From assembly GCA_046520405.1 (NCBI GenBank), contig JBKGHI010000007.1:1-64000 (forward strand): a stretch of DNA of 64,000 nt. The letters run 5' to 3'. Origin of the DNA: Myxococcus sp046520405. GTDB taxonomy: Bacteria > Myxococcota > Myxococcia > Myxococcales > Myxococcaceae. Under the pieces are notes generated by a model. That model was not told the origin of the DNA. It searched no databases and saw only the letters and a list, made by a program, of their open reading frames with translations. A program made the position numbers and the translations under genes. Below, one piece after another: positions 12,941-22,830 of this stretch (positions are counted from its first letter, which is position 1; each line of letters begins with the position of its first letter).

Positions 12941-13493
12941 CGTGGGGCTCTCGCACGGCTTGGACGGCGCGGCGAGCCCGGTCCACCGTGGCCAGCCCTC
13001 GTCGCAGCGGGACGACGAGCCCGAGTGAGGCGCCGAACGCCAGGTGCAGCAGGAGCAGCGCCGCGTGGGGGCTTTCACGGTCCAATGGTGGAGAGGCCCA
13101 GGGCGCCACGAGCGCGGGCATCACCGCCTGGAGCCCCAGCGCCATGAGCAGTCCCAGAAACAGCGCAACGGTCGCGCTGCCTCCGCGTGGCAGCAGGAAG
13201 GCGAAGAGCGTGGCCAGCCCTCCCGCGGTGCTCACATGCACCAGCAGGCCCAGCACCACCGCCCAGGGGCCCGCTGGGGACTCCCGGAAGAAGACGCCCC
13301 CCGCCAGGCGGGCCGCATACCAGACGTCTCCATGCGTGAGCGCGCCCAGTGGCAGCGCCAGCGCCGCCATCGCGACCGCGCCGAGCATCCCCGCCGCGGC
13401 CCCTGGCAGCATCACGTCGCTGAGCAGGCTCCACTTCGCGGCGTTCTGCTTCTGCTCGTGGAGCCGTTGCTGGGCGCGGTGGATTCGGTCCAT
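12936..13493 (-). CDS. Hypothetical membrane protein
   Basis: A 185-residue protein. It has a charged N-terminal segment (about 1-25, with KQNAAKWS) and about four hydrophobic helices spread over residues 27-160, followed by a basic tail. No family was recognised and no catalytic or metal motif stands out. It is read towards the oxidase operon and its stop lies 10 bp from the ctaF stop. It is not part of the act-cox operon because it is on the other strand, although its position makes a link to membrane energetics possible. Start at ATG 13493; no strong ribosome binding site. Confidence 0.6.
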   Translation of the reverse strand: MDRIHRAQQRLHEQKQNAAKWSLLSDVMLPGAAAGMLGAVAMAALALPLGALTHGDVWYAARLAGGVFFRESPAGPWAVVLGLLVHVSTAGGLATLFAFLLPRGGSATVALFLGLLMALGLQAVMPALVAPWASPPLDRESPHAALLLLHLAFGASLGLVVPLRRGLATVDRARRAVQAVREPHA

Positions 13494-13835
13494 GGGAAGG
13501 CCTCGTGTCAGGCGCGGCTTCCTCTACGAAAATCGCGCCGCCAGGAAAATGGCACTTCGCGACGTCCCGGCGCTCGACAGCCGGGCCTGCCCTGGAGAGC
13601 GGGCCGTCTCCGCCGTCGGTGGTGCGACGCTTCAGGCCCCGCTGGCATCCGGGGTGTGACGGGCACGCGCCCTGCGGTCGCAGGCCCAGGCGCTCGTCTG
13701 CCAGAAGCGCATGGACGGGGGAGCACGAAAGGGAGCTTCGCCCCCGCTGTGTGCTCCCCGAAGGCTCGTTCGCCAGGGCGCGGCCTCGCGAGCATGACGT
13801 TGGTCGTGGCCCATCCCAGTCCACAGATTGAGCCC
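13494..13835. other. Divergent intergenic region without a recognisable gene
   Basis: About 340 bp between the leftward membrane-protein gene and the rightward histidine kinase. Open frames here have no protein-like composition. It should contain the promoters of both genes, but no convincing -35/-10 pair, sigma-54 site or operator was seen. Confidence 0.4.
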
Positions 13836-14978
13836 ATGAGTGTCGAGCCTGGGGGAGCAGGCGCCCATGGAGTGGGCTTGCGGGGAAGTGCCCGGCTCCT
13901 TGCCAACCGGGAGCGCATCATCGCCCTCTGGGAAGGACGCCTGCGGCAGGAGGTGCCAGCCGCGGCTGGCGAGAGCCACCCCCTCCTCATCGACACACTG
14001 CCCGTGCTGCTGAGGCAGATGGCGGAGGCCATCGCGCCCCATCACCCCCGGCGCACCGCCACGGAGGGGAGCAGCCTCGCCGAGGCGCACGGCGGCGAAC
14101 GCGTCCGCATGACGCGGTTCCGCCTGGAGGACCTCATCACCGAGTACAAGCTGCTGCGGGAGGTGCTCTTCACCGTCCTCGAGGAGGGGGAGTCCCTGGC
14201 TGCGGTGGAGCGGAACACGCTCAACGCCTCCCTGGACCAGGCCATCGGGAAGGCTTGCACCGCCTACGTCCTGGTGCAGGAGCGTCTTCGGGAGCAGCTC
14301 TTCGCCACGCTTGCCCATGACTTGCGGGGTCCACTGAGCGCCGCCAAGGTCAACGCCGGTCTCATCCTCCGAAAGCCGGCGGGCGAGCAGGTTCCGCAGT
14401 GGGCCGGGCGCATCGCCGACAGCATCGACCGTGCGGACCGGCTGGTGCAGAACCTCCTGGATGCCATGCGCGTGCAGGCGGGTGGCCGGGTGCCGCTCTC
14501 CTTGGAGGCGTGCGACCTGGCGGACATCGTGCGGGGAGCCGTCGAGAACCTGCAGGCCGAGCACGGCGAGCGCTTCGTCCTGGTGGTGCGGGAGCCCGTC
14601 CGGGGGTTCTTCGCGCGGGAGCCGCTACGGCGAGCGGTGGAGAACCTGGCCAGCAACGCGGTGAAGTATGGCTCCTCGTCACGGCCCGTCACCATCACCG
14701 TGGGACAGACGCACGAACGCGCCATCATCCTCGTGCACAATCACGGAGGCCATATCCCCAAGGAGGAGCAGCAGGGGCTGTTCCAGGCCTATCGTCGGTC
14801 ACCCGAGGCGGAGGCCGGTGGCACCCGCGGCTGGGGGTTGGGGCTGGTGCAGGTCCGGGGCGCGGCGGAGGCCCACGGCGGGAGCATCATCGTGGAGAGC
14901 CTGCCGGAGCGTGGCACCAGCTTCACCATCGACATTCCCAAGGATGCCCGACCCTTCCAGAAGCCGCCAGCCTCGTGA
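13836..14978 (+). CDS. Sensor histidine kinase with RsbRD-type N-terminal domain
   Basis: A cytoplasmic sensor kinase of about 380 aa. Residues about 15-150 resemble the RsbRD N-terminal sensor domain (ANRERIIALWEGRLRQEVP, then LPVLLRQMAEAI). The HisKA phosphoacceptor is the His in FATLAHDLRGPLSAAK. The ATPase domain follows, with N-box NLASNAVKYG and glycine-rich GWGLGLVQVRGAAEAHGG. No transmembrane helix or response regulator is present, and no partner gene is adjacent, so its target is unknown. ATG 13794 is an alternative in-frame start 14 codons upstream; neither start has a clear ribosome binding site. It converges on the gene ending at 14997. Confidence 0.82.
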   Translation: MSVEPGGAGAHGVGLRGSARLLANRERIIALWEGRLRQEVPAAAGESHPLLIDTLPVLLRQMAEAIAPHHPRRTATEGSSLAEAHGGERVRMTRFRLEDLITEYKLLREVLFTVLEEGESLAAVERNTLNASLDQAIGKACTAYVLVQERLREQLFATLAHDLRGPLSAAKVNAGLILRKPAGEQVPQWAGRIADSIDRADRLVQNLLDAMRVQAGGRVPLSLEACDLADIVRGAVENLQAEHGERFVLVVREPVRGFFAREPLRRAVENLASNAVKYGSSSRPVTITVGQTHERAIILVHNHGGHIPKEEQQGLFQAYRRSPEAEAGGTRGWGLGLVQVRGAAEAHGGSIIVESLPERGTSFTIDIPKDARPFQKPPAS

Positions 14979-14996
14979 GGGGACGTCTGGAGGGCT

Positions 14997-17900
14997 TCAA
15001 GGCGGGGCGGGTTGAGCCTGGGCGCTGCGGGTTTCCTCGGGAGGCGGCGCTTCGAGCGCTTGATAGATTTCGAACCACGCCAGGTACGAACGCCAGGCCG
15101 GGTCGCGCAGCTCGACCAGGGAGCGCCGCGCCTTGCCCAACCGCTCGGGCACGTCGAAGGGCAGCCCTCCGTCACCCGCCACGTTCAACTGCGCCGCGAA
15201 CCAGAGCACGTCCAACTGCCCCGTATCGACGTCGGCGTGCGTGCGCTCGACCAGGGTGTCCGCGTGCTTCAGCGCCTCGCCCAGCCAGCGGTTCGCTTGC
15301 GACGGGTCCTGCCGGTCCACGGCGTTCTCCGCCAGCCGCAGCTCCGCCAGGGTGGCCGCGCGGATGTCTTCATCGCGGTCCAACTGGTCGAACTGCTCCA
15401 GGTACAGCTCGCGCCGCTGTTCCAGCGACTGGGCGGCCGCGTCCAGCCGGCCCAGCCGCGTCTCCGCGTTCGCGCGCAGGCCCGTGGCGATGAGGCGATA
15501 GGAGCGCAGCACGTGCTCCGGCGTGGAGTGAGCCCACTTCAGCGATTCCCGGACGCCGGGCGTCGCGAGGCCGCGCTCGACGTGCTCCATGTCCTCCAGC
15601 GTCCGCTGCGGTTGCCCCGCGCCCAGCGCCGCCGCGCCGCGCGCCAGCCGCACCACCAGCCGGTTGCGCCGTCCTTCTTCGTCATCAGGGCTCACCTCCA
15701 CCAGCGGCAGCGCCTGGTCATAGAGCGTCAGCGCCCGTTCGAAGCGGCCGGCGGCCAGGTTGTAGAGCGCCGCGCGGTCCAGCGCCAAGGGCAGGAACCG
15801 GGACAGGCGCTGCGTGGTCTCCGTCATGGCCAGGGCCTTGTCCGCCGCCTGCGCCGCGTCCGCTTCCCGGTCCACGTGCAGCAGCGCGTGGGCGCGCGCC
15901 ATGGTGACGGCCAGCCCCGCCCAGTTGTCCACGTAGGGCAGGGTGTCCCGCTGCTCCAGGTAGCCCAGGGCGATGTGGAAGTTGCCCACCTGCGTGTGCA
16001 GCAACCCCAGCGCGCCCAGAATCATGGCCCGGTAGCGGACGTTGCTGCGCATCAGGTCCAGGGCCACCATGTAATAGCGGTTGGCGCGCTCGGCGGCGGC
16101 GGGGTCCCGGTTGCGGAGGAAGTCCTCGTGGTGGATGGCGCCCAGCAGGGCTTGCACCACGCGTTGGTTCTTCAGCTCCGGCCACGCGGTCCGCAGCTCC
16201 CGCATGGCCTTGGCGACGCCCTGGGTGTGCGCGTCTCCTTCCATCTTGGAGAGCTGGCGCGTGGTGACGTAGGCCCTCACGAAGTGCGCGAGCGGCTTCA
16301 CCATCTTCGGCGCGGTGGTGGTGACTTCCTTCTCCACCACGTCGGGGCTGACGCCAGCACGCAAGCGCAGGTTCATGGCTTCAACGGCGCTCTCCAGCGA
16401 GCCCGTCCGCTGCGTCACCAGGTCGAAGTCCGCGCGAGCGGCGTCCTGGCGTTGCCTCGACAGGCGCCGGTAGGCGCGGCCCATCAGCGCGCGGCGGAAG
16501 AGCCGCTCGGCGCGGCGCCGCTCCTCGGAGCCCGCTGGCGTGTCGTCGACGTAGACCATCGCCAACGACTCCATGATGCTGTCGGCGCCATGCTCGGCGG
16601 CCCGCTCCACGGCGTCCTGCACCAGGACCCGCCTGCGCAGCGGATCCGTCTGCTGCCGGTAGAAGGCAATCAACGCGTCCCGGACGGCGCGAGGCGGGCG
16701 CTCGCCGCGAATCGAATTGACGTGCCGGCCCAGCTCCAGCGCGAATGCGTAGGCCGAGTCCGACGGCGCCTCGGCGTGCGCCCGGGCCATGGTGGCATCC
16801 GCTTCGTCATACGGGCGTCCCCGGTACAGGGCGCGGACAGCGGAGCGGGCGAAGTCGAGCTGGTCATCCGCGGGGAAGACCTTGTGCTGTGAGAGCCGGC
16901 GTCCCGCCTCGACCAGGGCCTCGCGGTCATCAAGCTCGCGGTACAGCGCGTCCGCGCGCGCGTGGAAGGCCTCCATCACGCCGCGCGGCGTGGTGTCCGT
17001 GATGCGGGCGGACTCCAGCTCCTGCCGCGCCATGACGAAGTCCCCCGCGTCATCCGCCAGCTCGCTGCGCACCACGTGCTGGAGGACCTCGGCGGGGGCA
17101 CTGCGCGCGGTCGATGGGGCCAACGCGGCCATGCGCTTTTGTTCCGCCACGCTCAGTTCGTCCACCATGCGGCCCCGCTCGCGCTCCTTCATGGCGCGCC
17201 GGTGGTCGATGAGGATGAGGAGCGGCTCCTCCAAACCATCCGTGGTCGGGTCGCTCACCGAACGCATGTGCTTGGCGTAGAACTCCGCGGCGCTGAAGTC
17301 CTCGAAGAGCAGGTGCAGCATGCTCATGCGCATCATCAGCAGGCGCTGGAGCCTGGGGCGCTTCTCCAGCAGCAGCCGGTGGCGATAGAGCAGCAACTCA
17401 TCGGCGCGGCGGCCCACCATCCTCAGCTCCTCGCTGAGGCGGCGCGCATCCCACTCACTGGGGACCTGGCCATCCAAGGGCAACTGGTAGACGTCCAGGT
17501 TGCGCGAGCGCGAGCAGGTCGCCACGAGCGACGCGGACGCGGGCGCAGGGTACTGGCAGTTCCAGCCCACACTGGTGAGCTGGTCCGGGCTGGCGGCGGC
17601 GGCTTGCTGGGCGGCGTCCTCACGCGCCGTTTCGAACGGCACCCGGAACAGCACGCCGCTGTCGCTGGCGTCGATGACGCCATCTGCGTTGGAGTCCGTG
17701 AAGAACTGCACCACGTACAGGAAACGCCCATCGCGAGAGAACGCCGGCTGCCCCGTCTGCCCCGGGATGTCGAGCGACAGCGGGATGGGCTTCGCGCCGG
17801 GGCTGTCCAACCGCAGGGCTTCCAGGTGCGGAGCGGCGCGCGCGGCGAAGGCGGGGCCCACCTGCCGCACGGAGCGTTCGACGGGGACGTACACCAGCCA

Positions 17901-18461
17901 GCGCCCATCCGGAGAGACGGTGGGGCTGGTCAGGTTCCGCTCCAGCAAGGGCGTCACGCGCCACTGGCCGCCCACCTCGACGCGCGACAGGCGGAGGTCC
18001 CCCTGGATGGTGGCCCGGCTCACCAGGGCGATGTGCGAAGCGTCCATCCACTCCGCCTGGAGCGCGCTGGCCTCTTCCTCCAGGCAGCGGCGCTCCTTCG
18101 CCGTCGGCAGCTCGCGGACGCACAACTGGCCTCCGGCCTGGTTCCGGAAGGAGATGTAGAGCAGGTGCTTCCCGTCGGGGCTGACGCGCGGCCAGGTGAC
18201 GTCCGCGCCTTCATCGAAGAGGCGGCGCTCGCGGCCGCGCTCCAGGTCCTGCGTGTAGATTTCGGTCGCGATGTTGCGGTTGGACGCGAAGAGCAGCGTG
18301 TTCTCATCGGGCGCAAGCTGCCCCAGGAACTGGTCGCCCACGCCCACGGTGAGCCGGGTGGGCATGCGCACGCCGCCGTCGTTCTCATCGTCCTGAGCCC
18401 AGGCGTTGCCCGCGAGAACCAAAGCCAGGACGACGCAGCACCGCTGCCAGCGCGTCAGCAC
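14997..18461 (-). CDS. Secreted PD40 beta-propeller and TPR repeat protein
   Basis: A 1154-residue exported protein. A signal peptide (LTRWQRCCVVLALVLAGNAWA) is followed by a TolB-like/PD40 propeller in about residues 35-350, with repeats such as VSPDGKHLLYISF, VSPDGRWLVYVP and FSRDGRFLYVVQF. The rest is helical with many TPR-like units (for example ALGLLHTQVGNFHIALGYLEQ). Such proteins usually scaffold envelope complexes. GTG 18461 is chosen as start because it gives the signal peptide and overlaps the stop of the upstream gene by 7 bp; the frame itself extends to 18590. It is the third gene of the AsmA-like/DUF1318 operon. It has no catalytic motif. Confidence 0.75.
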   Translation of the reverse strand: MLTRWQRCCVVLALVLAGNAWAQDDENDGGVRMPTRLTVGVGDQFLGQLAPDENTLLFASNRNIATEIYTQDLERGRERRLFDEGADVTWPRVSPDGKHLLYISFRNQAGGQLCVRELPTAKERRCLEEEASALQAEWMDASHIALVSRATIQGDLRLSRVEVGGQWRVTPLLERNLTSPTVSPDGRWLVYVPVERSVRQVGPAFAARAAPHLEALRLDSPGAKPIPLSLDIPGQTGQPAFSRDGRFLYVVQFFTDSNADGVIDASDSGVLFRVPFETAREDAAQQAAAASPDQLTSVGWNCQYPAPASASLVATCSRSRNLDVYQLPLDGQVPSEWDARRLSEELRMVGRRADELLLYRHRLLLEKRPRLQRLLMMRMSMLHLLFEDFSAAEFYAKHMRSVSDPTTDGLEEPLLILIDHRRAMKERERGRMVDELSVAEQKRMAALAPSTARSAPAEVLQHVVRSELADDAGDFVMARQELESARITDTTPRGVMEAFHARADALYRELDDREALVEAGRRLSQHKVFPADDQLDFARSAVRALYRGRPYDEADATMARAHAEAPSDSAYAFALELGRHVNSIRGERPPRAVRDALIAFYRQQTDPLRRRVLVQDAVERAAEHGADSIMESLAMVYVDDTPAGSEERRRAERLFRRALMGRAYRRLSRQRQDAARADFDLVTQRTGSLESAVEAMNLRLRAGVSPDVVEKEVTTTAPKMVKPLAHFVRAYVTTRQLSKMEGDAHTQGVAKAMRELRTAWPELKNQRVVQALLGAIHHEDFLRNRDPAAAERANRYYMVALDLMRSNVRYRAMILGALGLLHTQVGNFHIALGYLEQRDTLPYVDNWAGLAVTMARAHALLHVDREADAAQAADKALAMTETTQRLSRFLPLALDRAALYNLAAGRFERALTLYDQALPLVEVSPDDEEGRRNRLVVRLARGAAALGAGQPQRTLEDMEHVERGLATPGVRESLKWAHSTPEHVLRSYRLIATGLRANAETRLGRLDAAAQSLEQRRELYLEQFDQLDRDEDIRAATLAELRLAENAVDRQDPSQANRWLGEALKHADTLVERTHADVDTGQLDVLWFAAQLNVAGDGGLPFDVPERLGKARRSLVELRDPAWRSYLAWFEIYQALEAPPPEETRSAQAQPAPP

Positions 18462-18994
18462 TGCTTCTCTCCCCAGGTGCCGTCCTCGGCCTCGACCCAT
18501 CCGCCGCAGATGACGCCCTCCGCGTGGACCTTGTGCCAGTTCCGGCGCAGCGTCTCCTCCGGCACGTCCGGACGGACCGACCGCATCCACTGCCAGAGCT
18601 GCTTGCGCGAGCGGTTCACCCGCTCCACCAGGGCCACGTCGTCGGCCGTCATGCGCCCGGCCTGGCAGCGGCGCCGCGTGTTCGCCAGCAGCCCGTCCCG
18701 CCCTTCACCCACGCAGTGGCGGCGCAGCAGGTCGTCAACGCGGTCCGCGGGCGTCCTGCCAATGTTCTCCACCAGCGGCGTGGGCTGGATGCCCAGCTCC
18801 TCCAGCTGATTGGGCGTGAGCGGCACCGGCGTCGGATTCATGCCCGCGCGAGCCAGCCGCTGCTCCACGTCCTTGAACGAACCCGAGGCCTGTTCCTCGA
18901 GCGCCGTCGCGCGGTCCACCATGACGATTTCCGGCGCGCTGATGCACCCGGAGGTGGCGAGGGCGGCCCACAGCAGCAACCCACGGTGTTTCAT
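18455..18994 (-). CDS. DUF1318 (YdbL-like) lipoprotein
   Basis: A 179-residue lipoprotein with a short signal ending in the lipobox ATSGC. The C-terminal half (about 120-177) carries the DUF1318 pattern: LVERVNRSRKQLW, a V-E-E-T-L-R segment, then GGWVEAEDGTWGEK. This lines up well with the ending of E. coli YdbL, written from memory, not by search. An N-terminal extension of about 70 residues is not in YdbL. Its start overlaps the AsmA-like gene as ATGA, repeating the E. coli ydbH-ydbL pairing, where the products are linked to phospholipid transport to the outer membrane. No separate YnbE-like lipoprotein gene is visible; the lipidated N-terminus may cover that role (inference). Confidence 0.75.
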   Translation of the reverse strand: MKHRGLLLWAALATSGCISAPEIVMVDRATALEEQASGSFKDVEQRLARAGMNPTPVPLTPNQLEELGIQPTPLVENIGRTPADRVDDLLRRHCVGEGRDGLLANTRRRCQAGRMTADDVALVERVNRSRKQLWQWMRSVRPDVPEETLRRNWHKVHAEGVICGGWVEAEDGTWGEKQC

Positions 18995-21900
18995 GGCGTG
19001 GTCTCCGGAGGGGGCATGCTCTTGAGGAGCTGGTCGACGATGGGGCCCATGGGGATGCCCCGGATTTCATCGATGCTGAGCAGCTTCGCCAGGCCGCCCA
19101 TGGTGATGCGCAGGCTGCCGAAGCCGTGGTTGAAGCTCACCCGCACGTGCTCCGGATAGCCCAGTCGCAGGGCATAGCGGACACGGTTGGTGGCGGGGTC
19201 GACGTGGCGAGGGTCCTCGATGTCGAGCAGGTCCAGCAGGTGGCGGTTGCCGATGCGGAGAATCTCCGCGCGCCCGTCGATGCTGCGGTCCTTCGCGGAG
19301 ATGATGACAGCGGCATTCCCGTCGAACGGCTCACCGCGCGACGACTGCACCCCGGTGGCGCGCACCCGCGCCTCCAGGGTGGAGTGCCGCCCCTGCCAGT
19401 CCAGCAACCACTGCCCGGTGATGCGCCCACCGCGGACGCCCATCTCCAACTGCGTCATGGAGATGACGTGCTGGTTGATGGACAGGTTTCCCGCCAGCGG
19501 CGCGATGGTGACCATGGGCGTGGCGATGCGGTTCGCGGACACGTAGCCGCTGCGCGAGAGCAGCGGATGCTGGTCGGCGAAGCGGAGCATCGGGTACGGA
19601 TTCACGTCGATGTCGCTCAGCAGGCGCAGTTGCCCGTCACGGAACTCCAGGTTCTCGGTGAGGGGGATGTTGCCATCCAGTGCCTCGACCTCGATGCCCT
19701 GTTCGGGCATCCGCAGGTGCAGGTCCTGAATCATCAGGTTGGAGAAGGTCCGGAAGGCGATGAGGTCGGGTGAGCCCACCCGGAATTCGACCGTGACCTT
19801 TCCGCGGCCCTCCAGGACACCGGGCTGCGCGAGCCTGGCGATGTCTTGCGCCAGCTCACCCCGGAGCCCCAGGCGCCGCCGGTCCTCGCTGAGGTCGAGC
19901 CGTCCCCGGACCTTCAACTGGGTGTTCGTCCCCGCGTTGGCCAGCTGGAGCTCGGGGACGTGGATGACCCCCGAAGGCTTGCGCCGGGCGGTGAACGTCG
20001 CCGCCACGTCCTGGACCGGGTAGGGCAGCGCGGGATTCTGCTCCAGCGCGCGAAGCTTCAAGGTCTGCTTCAGCTCGATGTCGTCGGCTTCCAGCGCTTC
20101 GGTGAAGCTGGCGGTGGTGTCGCTGGTCAGGTCCGCGAAGGACAGCCGGCGGTCGCTCATGCCGACGGAGAGCTTCTCCACGCGCAGGTCGCTGTGCACG
20201 GTCCGCCGCGGACCTTCGACGCGCGATTGGACCTCCCAGTGCACCGAGGGGACGTTGACCGACAGCCCATCCTGCTGTCGCCAGCGGATGCCACGCGCGT
20301 CCACCACCGCGGTGCCGTCGAAGCTGGCGGTCCTCGCTGGAGCCGGTGCCAGGCGGAGGGTGCCATCCGGGCGGATGTCCTGGATGACGCCGCGCAACAG
20401 GCCGTGCACCTCAAGGCTCGCCGTGAGCCGGGATGGGTCCAGCTCCTTGGGCAGCTGCGCCTTGCCCAGCAGCGGCGCCAGCTCAACGAGCGGCGGGACC
20501 TCGCCCTTCACGTCGCAGCGAAGGGCCTGGGCCTTCCGGTCGAAGGCTAGCGCGACGTCGAGCGCGAGCTTGGGCCCCGCCTGGCTGACGAGCCCCAGCT
20601 TGAGCGCGGGCTTTCGCCGGTTGAGGTCCAGGGTCAGCGTCTGGTGCTGGAGCCCCAGGTCCTTCTCGCCCGCCTTGAGTCCTTCGACGCGAAGGTCCAC
20701 GTCGCCCTGGTGCCGCCACGCATCACCTTGCGAGCGCACCACGATGGCCACGTTGCTGGCCGACACGTCGTCCCAGGCGGGCCGCTGCAACGCCAGCTCC
20801 GTCCGGTGCTCCAGCCGGAGCGCGGAAGAGAAGAGCGCCTTCACGTTGCCCTTGGAGGCCAGGCTCACGCCCAGTTGTCGCCAGGGAATGCGCGCCGCGA
20901 CCTCATCCGGAATGAAGGGACGGGCGGCCGCGAGGTCCGGCGTCCGAACGGCCAGGGTGTACGACACCTCGTCCGTGGCCTTGGTGGCATCGAGGGACGC
21001 CTGCATCGTGCCCACGTCGAGCACCACCTGGGCGCGGCCCTTGCTGAGCTGCGGCTCATCCAGTTGGGGGAACGCGTCCGTCGCATCCAGCTTCAAGCGC
21101 ACGGGGCCCTTCAGCAGCGTGCGTCCGTCCGGCGAGGACACATGAAGCTCGCCGACGGGCACATCCGCGTTCAGCGCGAAGGGAGGCTCCGCCGCCAGGG
21201 GCGCGCTGAGCTGGAAGCCCAGCCGCTCCGCCTTCGCCCGGATGTCGGGCGTCCGGAGGTCCAGCGCCTCCACCATGCCCGACAGGCTCGCGTCCCCCGC
21301 GACCTGGAGGGGTGAGGACGGCTCGGGCCGGAGCTGATGGCCCTTCACTTCGCCATGGGCCTTCGGGATGCGCAGGGCGGTGGGGCCCGCGACGTCGAGT
21401 CCTTCGATGCCGAACGTCAGCAGCGCGGACAACCCCTGCCGCGCGTCGGGGGTCGCCACCAGGGAGACACGTCCGCCGCCGAGCACCACCTGGAGGGGGG
21501 CACCGGGCATCCGGAGCGCCGCCACGTCCACATCCAGGCCCAGCTTGCCCTGAGGCCCCAGTTGCGGCATCGCGCTCAGCGTGACGTCCTGCGCGTTCAG
21601 ACGCACCTTGCCGCGCTCGAGTGTGAAGGGACGCCAGTCGGAGGGGATGACGGCCAGCAGCTTCTCGAACTGGATGTCCGCCAGGGCCCGCTGAACGACC
21701 GGGGGCGCGTCCGCGGCATCCGGGAGCACGGCCTGGGCCTGGAGCTCGGCGCCGTCCGTCACCTGGGTGGGCTCCAGCGTGACGGCGACGTGCTGCTTCT
21801 CGACGTCGAACCGCGCCGTCACCGCCCCGTGCAGCAGCGAGCGGACCGTGAACCGTGGGTCGAAGGTCTGCCGGGCGACGTCGAGGTCCACCTTCGCGCG

Positions 21901-22683
21901 AGCGCCAGAGGCCCCGGCCTCCACCGCGAGGGCCAGCTCCAACTGGGCGAGCGCCGAAGGCGTGGCGGCGCCTTCGTGGCCCACCTCCAGCGGCAGGGGG
22001 GCACCCGTGTCACCGAGGTTCGCGAAGACCTTCCAATCGCCGTCCTGCTCCTTCGCCTCGACGTTGGCCGCGAGCCCGCGCAGGGACCAGCGTTCGACGA
22101 CGCTGTCGCCCTGGACGCGGACGTAGCTCAACGACACGCCGGAGACGTCGACGCGGCCGACGGGGAGCGGCGCCGCCAGGAGGTCGGCGACCTGCTGAGA
22201 GAGGCCGACCGGGGGTTCAACGGGCTCCGGCTCGGGCGCGGGGGGACCCGCGAGGGCCGAGACGGAGGTGGCTCCCGAGTCGTCGGCGGCCAGCGTCACG
22301 GCCACGTCACGTATCGCGATCCGCTCGACGCGGATGGGGCCGCTCAGGAGCGCGCCAGGCGACCAGTGCGCCTCCAGCAGGCCGACGCGCAGCAGTTCGG
22401 GCGCGGCGCCTTGGAACGGCGCCGGTGTCCGCACCACGAGCCCTTCCAGGCGCAACCCGGAGAGGAGGGCGACGTGGGCGGTCTGGTAGTCGAGTTGGAT
22501 GCCGGTGGCCGCCTCCACCTTGGAGACGAGGGGCTGCTTCAGCCAGGGGTGGTCAAGATGATGCAGGACGACCACGACCGCGACCAACGTCAGCGCGGGC
22601 AGGACGACCAGCAATGTCAGAAGCACGCCCGCGATGATTCGAGCCCACCGCCGGCGAGGCCGTTCAGCTGTGGTGGATTCCAT
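18991..22683 (-). CDS. AsmA/YdbH-like envelope-spanning lipid transport protein
   Basis: A 1230-residue protein anchored by one N-terminal helix (about 14-42, ARIIAGVLLTLLVVLPALTL). The rest is a very long beta-rich chain of alternating polar and hydrophobic residues typical of AsmA/TamB/YdbH proteins, which form hydrophobic grooves bridging the periplasm. A short Pro/Glu-rich linker (PAPEPEPVEPP) lies near residue 170. The C-terminus (MGGLAKLLSIDEIRGIPMG) resembles the end of YdbH-type proteins. It is larger than E. coli YdbH (879 aa). ATG 22683 is chosen over an in-frame ATG at 22779 because it sits just before the anchor. It heads a coupled operon with the DUF1318 lipoprotein and PD40/TPR genes. 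Confidence 0.75.
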   Translation of the reverse strand: MESTTAERPRRRWARIIAGVLLTLLVVLPALTLVAVVVVLHHLDHPWLKQPLVSKVEAATGIQLDYQTAHVALLSGLRLEGLVVRTPAPFQGAAPELLRVGLLEAHWSPGALLSGPIRVERIAIRDVAVTLAADDSGATSVSALAGPPAPEPEPVEPPVGLSQQVADLLAAPLPVGRVDVSGVSLSYVRVQGDSVVERWSLRGLAANVEAKEQDGDWKVFANLGDTGAPLPLEVGHEGAATPSALAQLELALAVEAGASGARAKVDLDVARQTFDPRFTVRSLLHGAVTARFDVEKQHVAVTLEPTQVTDGAELQAQAVLPDAADAPPVVQRALADIQFEKLLAVIPSDWRPFTLERGKVRLNAQDVTLSAMPQLGPQGKLGLDVDVAALRMPGAPLQVVLGGGRVSLVATPDARQGLSALLTFGIEGLDVAGPTALRIPKAHGEVKGHQLRPEPSSPLQVAGDASLSGMVEALDLRTPDIRAKAERLGFQLSAPLAAEPPFALNADVPVGELHVSSPDGRTLLKGPVRLKLDATDAFPQLDEPQLSKGRAQVVLDVGTMQASLDATKATDEVSYTLAVRTPDLAAARPFIPDEVAARIPWRQLGVSLASKGNVKALFSSALRLEHRTELALQRPAWDDVSASNVAIVVRSQGDAWRHQGDVDLRVEGLKAGEKDLGLQHQTLTLDLNRRKPALKLGLVSQAGPKLALDVALAFDRKAQALRCDVKGEVPPLVELAPLLGKAQLPKELDPSRLTASLEVHGLLRGVIQDIRPDGTLRLAPAPARTASFDGTAVVDARGIRWRQQDGLSVNVPSVHWEVQSRVEGPRRTVHSDLRVEKLSVGMSDRRLSFADLTSDTTASFTEALEADDIELKQTLKLRALEQNPALPYPVQDVAATFTARRKPSGVIHVPELQLANAGTNTQLKVRGRLDLSEDRRRLGLRGELAQDIARLAQPGVLEGRGKVTVEFRVGSPDLIAFRTFSNLMIQDLHLRMPEQGIEVEALDGNIPLTENLEFRDGQLRLLSDIDVNPYPMLRFADQHPLLSRSGYVSANRIATPMVTIAPLAGNLSINQHVISMTQLEMGVRGGRITGQWLLDWQGRHSTLEARVRATGVQSSRGEPFDGNAAVIISAKDRSIDGRAEILRIGNRHLLDLLDIEDPRHVDPATNRVRYALRLGYPEHVRVSFNHGFGSLRITMGGLAKLLSIDEIRGIPMGPIVDQLLKSMPPPETTP

Positions 22684-22757
22684 GTGGCTCGGTTGACGCG
22701 AGCGGCCATCATGGTCGGGAGCCTGGGCGAAGTCGAGGCGCTCTTGCAGGCAAGCGG

Positions 22758-22795
22758 CCAGGCGCCGGGCACTTCCCAACAGGCCGGGCGCCTGG
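22758..22795 (-). terminator. Candidate hairpin terminator after the prolyl ligase gene
   Basis: A perfect 9-bp GC-rich inverted repeat (CCAGGCGCC and GGCGCCTGG) with a 20-base loop. It lies in the 147-bp gap between the end of the leftward ligase gene (22831) and the start of the AsmA-like gene (22683). It would separate the biosynthetic pair from the envelope operon. There is no T-run, as is common in high-GC genomes. Confidence 0.4.
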
Positions 22796-22830
22796 GGGGC
22801 GCACGGCCTGTATGGGCCGCCTGCAAGGCC

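Noticed and set aside
15012..16892. Rightward open frame of 626 codons opposite the PD40/TPR gene
   Set aside because: Antisense shadow of a gene with signal peptide and clear repeats.
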